DNA of 40,246 bases, from positions 1 to 40,246 of the forward strand of contig QCDJ01000011.1 of assembly GCA_003280935.1 (NCBI GenBank), read 5' to 3'. The stretch is from Prochlorococcus sp. AG-355-B23 (GTDB lineage: Bacteria > Cyanobacteriota > Cyanobacteriia > PCC-6307 > Cyanobiaceae). Numbering within the stretch: position 1 is the stretch's first letter; every line of letters starts with the position of its first letter. Shown piece after piece: positions 7,780-14,607 of this stretch. The notes below the pieces were generated by a model that was not told the origin of the DNA, made no database searches, and saw only the letters and a list, made by a program, of their open reading frames with translations. The position numbers and the translations under genes are program-made.

Positions 7780-8274
7780 ATGAAACGCTTAGCTTTATTT
7801 ATTGTTTTCCCACTTATATTTGGTTTTGGAAACGATAAAGCAAGATTATGCGAAGACCTTAAATTTGCAATAAATAAATCAACAAATGATTATCAGCAAA
7901 AAATATCATTTGTAAAACAAAGCAAAGAATTTGCTAATGATAAAATTACCAAAATTTATGCAATAGAGACAAAATGGGAGGATCTTTTTGATAGTCCTTA
8001 TGAAATAGAAAGCTTATGTAATGAATATTTCTTAATAAAAGAATTTGATATTGATTTAGCTAGTGAATGTTATTTGTTTGAAACTATCTTAAAAAGTAGA
8101 AATTATAGTGATGATGATTTTGATTTTATGGCAGAAGAAAGAAGACAAAATGCTCAAGATCTTAAAGAAGAATTTAAAGCAAAATATGATCAAATTAATA
8201 AACAAGCAAAAGAAGATTATTTATCAGAACAAAAAGAAATGCAGAAAATATATCGAAAGAAAAAATGCGATTAA
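7780..8274 (+). CDS. Exported hypothetical protein (164 aa)
   Basis: A short signal peptide (MKRLALFIVFPLIFGFG) is followed by a charged, helical mature region with four cysteines (CEDL, LCNEY, ECYLF and a C-terminal KKKCD). The last 60 residues form a likely coiled coil rich in Lys and Glu. It is immediately downstream of the 76-aa gene. Function unknown; probably periplasmic. Confidence 0.6.
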   Translation: MKRLALFIVFPLIFGFGNDKARLCEDLKFAINKSTNDYQQKISFVKQSKEFANDKITKIYAIETKWEDLFDSPYEIESLCNEYFLIKEFDIDLASECYLFETILKSRNYSDDDFDFMAEERRQNAQDLKEEFKAKYDQINKQAKEDYLSEQKEMQKIYRKKKCD

Positions 8275-8292
8275 GTCACTTATGGTTTTTAA

Positions 8293-8334
8293 ATGAAATG
8301 CTTACTACTTGCACCGCTAATAGTTAATAATTGA
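8293..8334 (+). pseudogene. Truncated signal-peptide start (13 aa)
   Basis: ATG at 8293 opens MKCLLLAPLIVNN and then meets TGA. The first ten residues look like the signal peptide of the small exported proteins common here, and the frame ends exactly where an ATTGACAG repeat copy begins. I read it as a gene start cut off at that repeat, though a chance frame cannot be excluded. Confidence 0.3.
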
Positions 8335-8350
8335 CAGCCAATTTAGAAAG
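8330..8350 (+). repeat. 3'-flank repeat, diverged copy 1
   Basis: ATTGACAGCCAATTTAGAAA matches the three better copies at 17 or so of 21 positions, in the same orientation relative to the upstream frame. It begins within the stop codon of the truncated signal-peptide frame. Confidence 0.45.
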
Positions 8351-8384
8351 AATCGTATACCATTTGTAAAAATCAAAATCTTTA

Positions 8385-8750
8385 ATGCAAAAAACTATTT
8401 TAATTGGTTTAATTGCTGGCATTGCAGGGCTTGCAATTGGTTATAAAGTTCCAAAAGACAAGAATGTTGGTTATGTAATGATTTCTGGCAGGGTTACAAA
8501 TCCAGAACAAGCAGGTAAATACTTTTCAAAAGTAAATGATGTCGTTGTTAAAGGTTGCGGAGCAAAGACATTATCAGTTGATTTCGAGACTGATGTTAGA
8601 GAGGGATATGACGGGCCTTTCTCTGTACTTTCACAATTCCCTAGTAAACAAGCAGCAATTGATTGTTATGAAGGACCATATCAAGAATTAATTCCATTAA
8701 GAAAAGGAGCTTTAGATATGAATTTTCGAATAATTGAAAGAAATAGATAA
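8385..8750 (+). CDS. DUF1330-like small alpha/beta-barrel protein
   Basis: A 121-residue protein with an N-terminal membrane anchor (about residues 3-20, ILIGLIAGIAGLAIGY). A DUF1330-type ferredoxin-like domain follows, with YVMISGRVTNPEQAGKYFSK at its start and a central SQFPSKQAAIDCYEGPYQ motif. DUF1330 proteins form dimeric alpha/beta barrels; their biochemical role is mostly unknown. The N-terminal anchor is not part of the usual family. A perfect copy of the 3'-flank repeat and a terminator follow. Confidence 0.75.
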   Translation: MQKTILIGLIAGIAGLAIGYKVPKDKNVGYVMISGRVTNPEQAGKYFSKVNDVVVKGCGAKTLSVDFETDVREGYDGPFSVLSQFPSKQAAIDCYEGPYQELIPLRKGALDMNFRIIERNR

Positions 8751-8823
8751 AAAAAGAGGAGTAGGCTGCACCAAAGCCCCTAAAATAACCGCAATGCGTA
8801 AACATAGTATTAACTTTTGATTG

Positions 8824-8845
8824 ATTGACAGTCGATCTAAAATAA
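8824..8845 (+). repeat. 3'-flank repeat, copy 2
   Basis: Core ATTGACAGTCGATC followed by TAAAATAA. All 22 bases are identical to the reverse-strand copy at 15249-15270. It lies 73 bp past the stop of the DUF1330-like gene and runs directly into a terminator hairpin. Confidence 0.75.
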
Positions 8846-8866
8846 GGGGCAATTATCCCCTTTTAA
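8844..8866 (+). terminator. Rho-independent terminator
   Basis: AAGGGG and CCCCTT pair around the loop caattat and are followed by a short T run. It would end the transcript of the DUF1330-like gene. Confidence 0.7.
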
Positions 8867-8928
8867 TTAGCTATCTTTAAAAAGATATTCGAAATTTTAA
8901 AAGCAAATAAAAAAATATTTCTATAAAG

Positions 8929-9606
8929 ATGGAATTACCAGAAGCAATTCTTTTTGATTTAGATGGAGTATTACTAGATACAGAACCATTACTAGCTAAT
9001 GCCTGGTATGAAACCGCAAAAGAATATAATTACTATTTATCAAACGATAAATTACTAGAATTAAAAGGAAGAAGAAGAATAGATTGCGCAAAAAAAGTTT
9101 TCAAATGGATAAATGAAGAAATCACAATAGAAGAATTACTCATTACTCAAAAGTTAAAAGTAGATAAAGTACTTACTAAAGCAAAACCTTTTAAAGGAGC
9201 AATAGAATTAATCAAATTTTGTATAAATACAAAATTACCTATTGCACTAGTAACAAGTAGTAGTAGTGAAAGTTTTAAAATAAAAAGCTCTGCAAATCCC
9301 TGGTTAAATTTATTCAATACAAAGGTTCTTGGAGATGATAAATTCATTTCTGATGGTAAGCCTTCGCCTGATCCTTATTTGAGAGCATTAAAAATATTGG
9401 ATGTAGATCCAAGGAAATCATGGGTTATAGAAGACTCATATGCAGGATCTATCTCAGGACTTAAAGCGGAATGTAATTTAATGTTTTTTTCAAAAGATAT
9501 TGAAATACTAAATAAATTAATAAATGAATTTAACCAAGAAAAGATTCAAAAAATTAATGATTTATCAGAAATTATTTATTATTTAAAGTTATATAAAGGA
9601 TTTTAA
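8929..9606 (+). CDS. HAD-superfamily hydrolase, phosphoglucomutase/phosphatase-like
   Basis: A 225-residue cytosolic HAD subfamily IA protein. Motif I FDLDGVLLDTE has the nucleophile Asp10 and Asp12. Motif II is VTSSSS, motif III the lysine of DGKPSPDPY, and motif IV WVIEDSYAG. A helical cap lies between motifs I and II. Relatives are beta-phosphoglucomutases and sugar-phosphate or 2-phosphoglycolate phosphatases; the substrate is not readable from the sequence. It stands alone between terminator-bounded small genes. Confidence 0.85.
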   Translation: MELPEAILFDLDGVLLDTEPLLANAWYETAKEYNYYLSNDKLLELKGRRRIDCAKKVFKWINEEITIEELLITQKLKVDKVLTKAKPFKGAIELIKFCINTKLPIALVTSSSSESFKIKSSANPWLNLFNTKVLGDDKFISDGKPSPDPYLRALKILDVDPRKSWVIEDSYAGSISGLKAECNLMFFSKDIEILNKLINEFNQEKIQKINDLSEIIYYLKLYKGF

Positions 9607-9716
9607 ATCCATCTAATAAATTTGCTAATTCTTCTAATATTTTTTCCTTAGGTAATTCTTCCAATAAAACAAATAAATGAAACGCTTGATATTAACTCGA
9701 CCCAAAGACTAAATTA

Positions 9717-9836
9717 ATGGAATTTTTAAAGGAGCTTTGGCAGAATCATTATGACCCATACCATGCAATTCTTGGTATAGGTGGAATAATATTATTGTTG
9801 GTAATTTATAATCGATTACTCAATAAATATCATTAA
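9717..9836 (+). CDS. Single-span membrane mini-protein (39 aa)
   Basis: MEFLKELWQNHYDPYHAILG is followed by a hydrophobic GGIILLLVIYN segment and a short basic tail. This N-out, single-helix layout is typical of cyanobacterial mini-proteins. A purine-rich stretch upstream could serve as ribosome binding site. Unknown function. Confidence 0.5.
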   Translation: MEFLKELWQNHYDPYHAILGIGGIILLLVIYNRLLNKYH

Positions 9837-9853
9837 TCACAAACCATAGTAGA

Positions 9854-10006
9854 TTAAGCAGCATCAGATATATTGTTATTCGTATCTTCAATCTTTTCAA
9901 TCTCTTTAATCATTTCCTCTAGCCATAAAGTATTATCTTCTGATCTCTTTTTAAAATAAGAAATCTTAGGTTGATTGATTTCTAATGTCTCATAATCTCC
10001 ACTCAT
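9854..10006 (-). CDS. Small acidic hypothetical protein (50 aa)
   Basis: The minus-strand frame MSGDYETLEINQPKISYFKK to NNNISDAA is acidic and helical and ends 18 bp from the convergent 39-aa gene. No family recognised; intact start and stop. Confidence 0.5.
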   Translation of the reverse strand: MSGDYETLEINQPKISYFKKRSEDNTLWLEEMIKEIEKIEDTNNNISDAA

Positions 10007-10162
10007 AAAATTTTCCTAAATTTATAACCACTTAAATTTTAGTTAGTTTATTTATTAGTTTTACTAAGGGGAAAATAAGAAAAAATTAATTTATGGTTAA
10101 TATGAACTAAGACAAATTAAATATTATTTATAAAAATATCGGAACACTTAATTTACCTAATG

Positions 10163-10411
10163 CTAACCACCAGTACAGAAACGAACCGCATCAGCTGTTG
10201 GCGAACCAGTCGCTTTCATTTCTTCAACACATTCATTAAAGAACTTTGATTCTTTTTTTAATGAGCAAAAGCTTAGTGCAACAGCTACTAATGCAATAGC
10301 TACTAAGGCAACAGCTGATACAACTGCTGATCCTAGTTGTATCACTCCGTAAGCAAGCATAGCTTTATTCTTTTTAAAATCTTTTTTTGTATCTTTCTTT
10401 TTATCAGAAAT
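10163..10411 (-). CDS. Membrane-anchored small protein, possible ATT start
   Basis: From the ATG at 10360 the protein is 65 residues: a long hydrophobic helix (about 10-32) and then CSLKKESKFFNECVEEMKAT, ending AVRFCTGG. The frame stays open upstream to an ATT at 10411 with no canonical start, adding a lysine-rich segment (ISDKKKDTKKDFKKNKA). The paralog at 11699-11938 has the same lysine-rich N-terminus before its matching ADGVIQF helix, so the longer form is plausible. The segments AYGVIQLGSAVVSAV and ADGVIQFSTIVTSIT align. Function unknown. Confidence 0.55.
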   Translation of the reverse strand: MSDKKKDTKKDFKKNKAMLAYGVIQLGSAVVSAVALVAIALVAVALSFCSLKKESKFFNECVEEMKATGSPTADAVRFCTGG

Positions 10412-10707
10412 TTTTTTTAAATTCCGAGCTTATTATATTCAACTAAATGACTAAACTCCACATAAAGAAAAGGTAAGTTATAAAGTTAAATGTTAAATGT
10501 ATATTGTTATTCCAATAACCAAATTCTGAAGAGGAAAAGCTCAAACTAAAAAGTAGAAAAAGTGATGAGAAAATTAATTAAAAATTTATTTGAAATTAAT
10601 TATTTTGTGATTGGTTTTTGAAAATAATTTAATTTCTTAAAAATAACGTTTTCTTAAATTATTTTTAAATTTCATATGACACAAATATAGATAATTGAAT
10701 AATCTTA
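10412..10707. other. AT-rich intergenic region
   Basis: No convincing gene, hairpin or terminator seen. It must hold promoters for the divergent membrane protein (10411) and the HNH gene (10708), but I could not place them. Confidence 0.5.
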
Positions 10708-11109
10708 ATGCATATTGATGATGCAGTGTTTTTAGAGGATTTATGCCCTAAGCTCAAATTAAGATTTTGGAGAAAGTCTATTCATACATTTACGAGCAAA
10801 AGATGCATATATTGCGGAAAACCTTCAGAATCTATTGATCATATATTGCCACGAAGTAAAGGAGGTTTAAACTTAACAGAAAATTGTGTTCCAGCTTGTC
10901 TTTCATGCAATGGAGACAAATCAGATGAGAATGTTTTTGATTGGTATAGAAAGAAAAAATTTTATGATCCTAGAAGAGCTATAGCTATTAGAGCATGGTT
11001 AGATGGAGACTTAATATTATCTATAAGATTATTAGAATGGGCTAATAAAGAAATTAAGGAAAATAAAGCAAATTTTGAACAAGAAGAATTAAATCTAGAT
11101 GCTGCTTAA
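10708..11109 (+). CDS. HNH endonuclease domain protein
   Basis: A 133-residue protein with a complete HNH/zinc-ribbon core. The first zinc knuckle is CIYC (Cys33, Cys36), the catalytic DH pair is in SIDHILPRSKGG (His45), Asn is in TENC, and the second knuckle is CLSCN (64-67) followed by K71. Stand-alone HNH proteins of this size are common in cyanobacteria and are nucleases of unclear role (homing, DNA repair or defence). It lies within the small-gene island and has no partner restriction or toxin gene. Confidence 0.85.
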   Translation: MHIDDAVFLEDLCPKLKLRFWRKSIHTFTSKRCIYCGKPSESIDHILPRSKGGLNLTENCVPACLSCNGDKSDENVFDWYRKKKFYDPRRAIAIRAWLDGDLILSIRLLEWANKEIKENKANFEQEELNLDAA

Positions 11110-11122
11110 CTAGAAAATTTGA

Positions 11123-11335
11123 GGGAAATTTGAGGGGACGCTTATTAAAAACAATACTTTTGTTAGGTTCAATTTTATTTGTTTTAATCCAATTTCAAGA
11201 ATTTATATTGCTGATTACCTGAAGAAGATATCGTTATTTTTATTCAGAACAATAAGTGAAAAAGATTTAAATGATTGGTATGAAAAAAGAGATAAATATG
11301 AATTACTTGATAAATTAAGCGGGCCTTCTTATTGA
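11123..11335 (+). pseudogene. Broken or start-less membrane protein remnant
   Basis: Two overlapping frames look coding but neither is complete. TTG at 11130 gives MRGRLLKTILLGSILFVLIQ and stops at 11222. A second frame, open from 11123 without a start codon, reads IADYLKKISLFLF and then EKDLNDWYEKRDKYELLDKL to a TGA at 11333. A single frameshift near 11200 would join the hydrophobic N-terminus to the charged C-terminus. I therefore read this as a decayed gene; function unknown. Confidence 0.35.
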
Positions 11336-11657
11336 TAGATGAAAAAAAATTTAATGAATATTTTCTTAAAAAGTTTATTGTTTTTGTTTTATAAATATTT
11401 AATTTGTTCATATGAAATCAGCTAAATAAGGCGTCAATATTTAGCCTATAAATTTAAAGTAAGTAACAAAAATTAAGAGGTAATTAATTTAAAAATAAAT
11501 TTGTTTAAAGAAAGACAAGATGCTTAAAAATTTAGAGAAGCTATTAATTTTTAGGTCAATATAAATTATTTGTTGAAAATATTAAGATTTCTTGATTCGA
11601 ACGACTTATCAAAATGAGTAAATTTACTAACTGACAAATTAATTTTTTTGCTTATTA
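11336..11657. other. Intergenic region without recognisable gene
   Basis: Contains only a 28-codon frame at 11339 (MKKNLMNIFLKSLLFLFYKY) and a weak AGGC/GCCT hairpin near 11430. I see nothing else that I can support. Confidence 0.4.
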
Positions 11658-11695
11658 TTAAAATTAACTTAAGAAAAATTTAAGTAAAAGTTAAG
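11658..11695. promoter_or_regulatory. Four TTAA-core repeats at exact 11-bp spacing
   Basis: TTAA starts at 11658, 11669, 11680 and 11691; the last three are TTAAG. Read on the minus strand the last three units are CTTAACTT, CTTAAATT and CTTAAGTT with 3-bp spacers, close to the cyanobacterial Pho-box pattern. The array abuts the start codon at 11699, so a bound regulator might repress that gene. Confidence 0.45.
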
Positions 11696-11698
11696 ATT

Positions 11699-11938
11699 AT
11701 GGCAAAATCAAAAGCAAAGAGAAAAAAAGCTATTTTATCTCTAAAAACTCCAACTATTCTGGCAGATGGAGTTATCCAGTTCAGTACAATAGTAACTTCT
11801 ATAACACTTGTTTTTTTAACAGTTGGATTTTATTCAGCTTCTAATCAAGCTAATAATTTAAATAAATACTTAGAAAGAATTACTTCACAAAATTCAGTAA
11901 ATATGAGTGCTGGAAATTATTGCGATTTAGCTCTTTGA
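11699..11938 (+). CDS. Membrane-anchored small protein (79 aa)
   Basis: A lysine-rich N-terminus (MAKSKAKRKKAILSLK) is followed by ADGVIQFSTIVTSITLVFLT, a single membrane span, and a polar tail ending YCDLAL. It is a paralog of the protein at 10163-10411, sharing the basic leader, the GVIQ helix and a late cysteine. Four phased TTAA repeats lie directly upstream. Function unknown. Confidence 0.6.
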   Translation: MAKSKAKRKKAILSLKTPTILADGVIQFSTIVTSITLVFLTVGFYSASNQANNLNKYLERITSQNSVNMSAGNYCDLAL

Positions 11939-12051
11939 TAATTAAACTTTAGTGCTTAATGCCTTAAAAATTTATATCAAAAAATTTACTTTTGCTATGC
12001 CAGAATCAGAGAGATAAAACAATAAAGAAATGCATTAACTCTGAAAGGAAA

Positions 12052-12252
12052 TTAAAAAAAAGAAAAAATCATCATTTGTTTATATTTTGAGGAACCAATA
12101 ACTAAATTTAAACTTGATATCTTATGGAATTTTTTATGCGTAAAATTACAAAATTCATTTTCATCTGAATAGTTAATTAAATCAACTGAATTAATATTTG
12201 AATCAAACCACAGGTCATATTCTATGTAATTTGGCTCTGCAAAATAAGTCAT
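12052..12252 (-). CDS. FAEPN-type small protein (66 aa)
   Basis: MTYFAEPNYIEYDLWFDSNI then NYSDENEF and FHKISSLNLVIGSS. It is a clear paralog of the 60-aa protein at 16246-16428 (MSYFAEPNHIEYDAWFDENI). The last residues (KYKQMMIFSFF) differ from the paralog and may be read-through into a new stop. It is soluble and acidic with no recognised domain. Confidence 0.65.
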   Translation of the reverse strand: MTYFAEPNYIEYDLWFDSNINSVDLINYSDENEFCNFTHKKFHKISSLNLVIGSSKYKQMMIFSFF

Positions 12253-12276
12253 ACCAAATTTATTTCAAAAAGAAAA

Positions 12277-12312
12277 AGCTTCTCTATTTCGTGTGAGGAG
12301 AATATAGAAGCT
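12277..12312. promoter_or_regulatory. Imperfect hairpin upstream of the FAEPN gene
   Basis: AGCTTCT (12277-12283) pairs with AGAAGCT (12306-12312). After one mismatch, TATT pairs with AATA around a 12-base loop. It lies 25 bp before the minus-strand start at 12252. It may be a leader structure or the end of another transcript; there is no clear T-tract. Confidence 0.35.
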
Positions 12313-12584
12313 AATTTCAGTTTAAAAGATTTAATGAACTCTTCTTTAAGAATTAAATAAGATACGAATAAGAAAAAATAAAATATTTTTTTAATTTAAA
12401 AAAATGATTAGTTTACTTTTTGCATACTATAAAAAATTGCATCCAAGGCCACTGCTTTGCTTTAGAAGAATTGAATGCATAATTAGAATCACATTTTAAA
12501 GTTATAAGCAAGTTATGAATTGTTTAAAAGAAAAAAAACAAAAAGAAAGGAATTTTTGAAAGTTATATTTTTAATAAAAAGTAA
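12313..12584. other. Intergenic region without recognisable gene
   Basis: Very AT-rich. A 20-codon TTG frame near 12437 (HPRPLLCFRRIECII) is the only non-trivial frame and I do not call it. Confidence 0.4.
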
Positions 12585-12929
12585 TTATCTAATTTGTGTT
12601 TTTGCTTCTAAACCTATTAATTTCATAAGGACTTTTGCATTACTTGCAACTGCAGAATATTGTTTTTCTTGCATTGCTTTATGCATAGCAGTTTCTAGAG
12701 TACATACTAATTTCGCTGTCATTTCAGGGCGATTTAAGTCCCCTTCCTCAATATCATCTTTCAGCAAAAGATAAGCATTAGAAGTGATCTGCCTGGCTCT
12801 TCTTCTTGAGATTCCATATTTTGCGGCAACAAAGGAAGTAATAGATGAATAGGCTTGTCCTTCAGCAACTAATTCAGCAGCATGTGCAACTCTTAATTCG
12901 GTTTCTTGTTTAGTTGCTCTTTTAGTCAT
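12585..12929 (-). CDS. HTH protein resembling a phage terminase small subunit
   Basis: A 114-residue cytosolic protein. Residues about 30-52 (SITSFVAAKYGISRRRARQI) form a helix-turn-helix with an arginine-rich recognition helix. The C-terminal helix (EKQYSAVASNAKVLMKLIGL) resembles the region found at the end of small terminase-like proteins. No large terminase is nearby. It could be a DNA-binding protein left by a mobile element or a regulator. It lies 140 bp from a 22-bp inverted repeat that is a candidate binding site. Confidence 0.6.
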   Translation of the reverse strand: MTKRATKQETELRVAHAAELVAEGQAYSSITSFVAAKYGISRRRARQITSNAYLLLKDDIEEGDLNRPEMTAKLVCTLETAMHKAMQEKQYSAVASNAKVLMKLIGLEAKTQIR

Positions 12930-13069
12930 TACTACTTGGTTTGCCTATCCTTGCATCTAGCTCTTGCTCAAAAACAGACATAAAGTAGGTTTAACTATTG
13001 TATTTATAGCATTAAATATTATAGATTTGTAGAATAAATTCAGTTCTAACAAGGGGTTATAGCTTAGCT

Positions 13070-13126
13070 TACCCTAATCTTAATTAACATTTTATGTTCG
13101 TCTGAATGTAATTAAAGATTAGGGTA
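13070..13126. repeat. 22-bp imperfect inverted repeat
   Basis: Left arm 13070-13091 begins TACCCTAATCTTAATTAA and right arm 13105-13126 is its reverse complement with one indel, around a 13-base spacer. The outer 12 bp of each arm (TACCCTAATCTT) are perfect. There is no U-tract, so a terminator is unlikely. It lies between the HTH gene and a tRNA remnant and may be a recombinase, excisionase or regulator site. Confidence 0.7.
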
Positions 13127-13266
13127 GAACTATTTATACAACATGAAACTAGCCCTTCCCTTGAGGGGATTATTCTCTGCGCACTAGTTATCGCACTAAT
13201 TAGTTAACGCTTAGTAATATTTACCCCTAAACTTCAGTTATACCAATAGTTTTGAAATACTTTTGA

Positions 13267-13313
13267 TTCCCTTGGTAAGGGAGAGGTCTCGGGTTCAAGT
13301 CCCGACGAGGGCA
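13267..13313 (+). mobile_element. 3' remnant of tRNA-Thr(GGU), candidate attachment scar
   Basis: These 47 bases fit nucleotides 27-73 of a tRNA. The anticodon stem TTCCC/GGGAG closes the loop TTGGTAA with anticodon GGT. A 5-base variable region follows, then the T arm TCGGG/CCCGA with loop TTCAAGT, the acceptor 3' strand CGAGGGC and discriminator A. No 5' half (expected GCCCTCG) is found upstream. Partial tRNA 3' ends are the classic trace left when an element integrates into a tRNA gene. Confidence 0.8.
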
Positions 13314-13401
13314 CTTGAGCAATTGATTAATATAAATGTGATCTAGTAGATCAGCATTTTAACTAGAATTCAAATATATTTAACATAGTTTGTATTTAGT
13401 A

Positions 13402-13593
13402 ATGCCACTATCGTCATACCGGATGCACAGAATTTATCTTGCAGCGACCATGAATTATGGTCTAGGTTCTGATGATCCAGAAGAGTTGGCCTACTACAAC
13501 AAAATCAGAAAAAAGATGGCTGACATGAAAAAAGAACCAGTTAAAAAAGGGATACCCCTTAATTGGGATACCCCCGAAGGATTGAATAAATGA
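13402..13593 (+). CDS. Small hypothetical protein (63 aa)
   Basis: MPLSSYRMHRIYLAATMNYG, then a basic helical middle (KIRKKMADMKKEPVKKG) and a NWDTPEGLNK end. I prefer the ATG at 13402 over an upstream TTG at 13390. It overlaps the next mini-gene by ATGA, so the two are coupled. It is the first gene downstream of the tRNA remnant. Function unknown. Confidence 0.55.
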   Translation: MPLSSYRMHRIYLAATMNYGLGSDDPEELAYYNKIRKKMADMKKEPVKKGIPLNWDTPEGLNK

Positions 13594-13676
13594 ACCTGAA
13601 TACTTTTTTATTAATTGATGGCAGTCTGATGTTTATTGGTCTGCCTTTACTAATGATTCTTAAAGGCAAAAATTGA
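13590..13676 (+). CDS. Membrane mini-protein (28 aa)
   Basis: MNLNTFLLIDGSLMFIGLPL then LMILKGKN: one hydrophobic helix with a basic tail. The ATG overlaps the TGA of the preceding gene, which supports translation. Unknown function. Confidence 0.4.
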   Translation: MNLNTFLLIDGSLMFIGLPLLMILKGKN

Positions 13677-13818
13677 TCAAAATTTTATATATTTTACCCA
13701 TATTTAAATTCAATTGTTGATCCTTTTTCCGTATATGAGAGTACCTCAAACCGTACATATTTATTAGTCGAATGGCCTCTCTAACTAGTTAGAACATAGA
13801 TGTAGTCGTCATGAGCAA

Positions 13819-13956
13819 ATGTCTACGAAATCCAAACTAAAAGAAGATTATAAATCTGAGATTGAAGAAAGATCAGAAGAAGAACTTCTTGAGGAAGAAA
13901 TCAGGAATCAGCAAACATTGGATAGCTTTGTTGAATCTGATAAAAACTGGAGTTGA
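13819..13956 (+). CDS. Small acidic hypothetical protein (45 aa)
   Basis: MSTKSKLKEDYKSEIEERSE, then EELLEEEIRN and an end in ESDKNWS. It is a single charged helix. The TGA is 27 bp before the next gene, consistent with one transcript. A competing ATG at 13811 gives only nine residues. Confidence 0.5.
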   Translation: MSTKSKLKEDYKSEIEERSEEELLEEEIRNQQTLDSFVESDKNWS

Positions 13957-13983
13957 TTAAATTTATTTATTTAGGAGAAAGTT

Positions 13984-14169
13984 ATGAACTTAAAAAGATC
14001 ACCATTCTCAATTCTGGACAAAGACAAAAGAGAAATGGACTATATCAAAGGAGTTTATAAGAGAAAAATTCAAGCTGAAATTGAATCTTATAGAGACCCC
14101 GAAGACGAAGATAAGAGAGATACAATCCAAGCTCAAGATGTATTGATGCTTGATAGGATCTCAATTTAG
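13984..14169 (+). CDS. Hypothetical protein with AQ..L.LD.ISI C-terminal tail (61 aa)
   Basis: It begins MNLKRSPFSILDKDKREMDY, has a charged helical middle and ends TIQAQDVLMLDRISI. It is a paralog of the 84-aa protein at 6328-6582, with strongest conservation at the last 15 residues. A good ribosome binding site (aggagaaagtt) precedes the ATG. Its stop abuts the convergent gene at 14170. Function unknown. Confidence 0.65.
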   Translation: MNLKRSPFSILDKDKREMDYIKGVYKRKIQAEIESYRDPEDEDKRDTIQAQDVLMLDRISI

Positions 14170-14466
14170 TTATTTTTTTTTCTTCTTCTTCTTATCTTTC
14201 TTCTTCTTTAACTTTTCATAAACCTCATCAGCCTTCTGTTCAATACTGTCAAGCTTATTTGAGATTTCTTTTATAGCTTCTGCTTTTCCTTCTTTAACTA
14301 AAGTATTACTTAACTCAATAATTTTAACTGGCTCTCCCTTAACTACAGTATCTTTTGTCTCTTCAGTTTTAATTCCAAACTTACCTTTTATAAAATTGGC
14401 TATAAATATAAGAACAGGTACATGGGCTAGACCACCTATTACTATTCTTGTTTCTGAATAAGCCAT
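14170..14466 (-). CDS. Lysine-tailed membrane-associated protein (98 aa)
   Basis: The N-terminal segment (IVIGGLAHVPVLIFIANFIK) is hydrophobic and may insert in the membrane. The middle is a coiled coil (KEISNKLDSIEQKADEVYEK). The last 16 residues are almost all lysine and aspartate, coded by a long TTC/TTT-type run on the plus strand that is prone to slippage. Unknown function; convergent with the 61-aa gene. Confidence 0.6.
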   Translation of the reverse strand: MAYSETRIVIGGLAHVPVLIFIANFIKGKFGIKTEETKDTVVKGEPVKIIELSNTLVKEGKAEAIKEISNKLDSIEQKADEVYEKLKKKKDKKKKKKK

Positions 14467-14607
14467 TTAATAGTTAAAAGAACTGAGATATTTAAGCATA
14501 AATTTAATTTTTAAATTCGTTTTATTAAGCCAATAAATATTAGTAATCATTTCTTGATTCGTAGATTAAAATTCTTGCTATTAATTAAGTAGAGACTTTT
14601 TTATTAA

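Noticed and set aside
8108..8296. 62-codon lysine-rich frame inside the 164-aa exported protein
   Set aside because: Out-of-frame shadow of an A-rich coiled-coil segment.
8824..8845. The ATTGACAG repeat as a sigma-70 -35 box
   Set aside because: TTGACA is present, but no -10 hexamer lies at 16-18 bp in the copies; they lie 3' of genes and two run into terminators.
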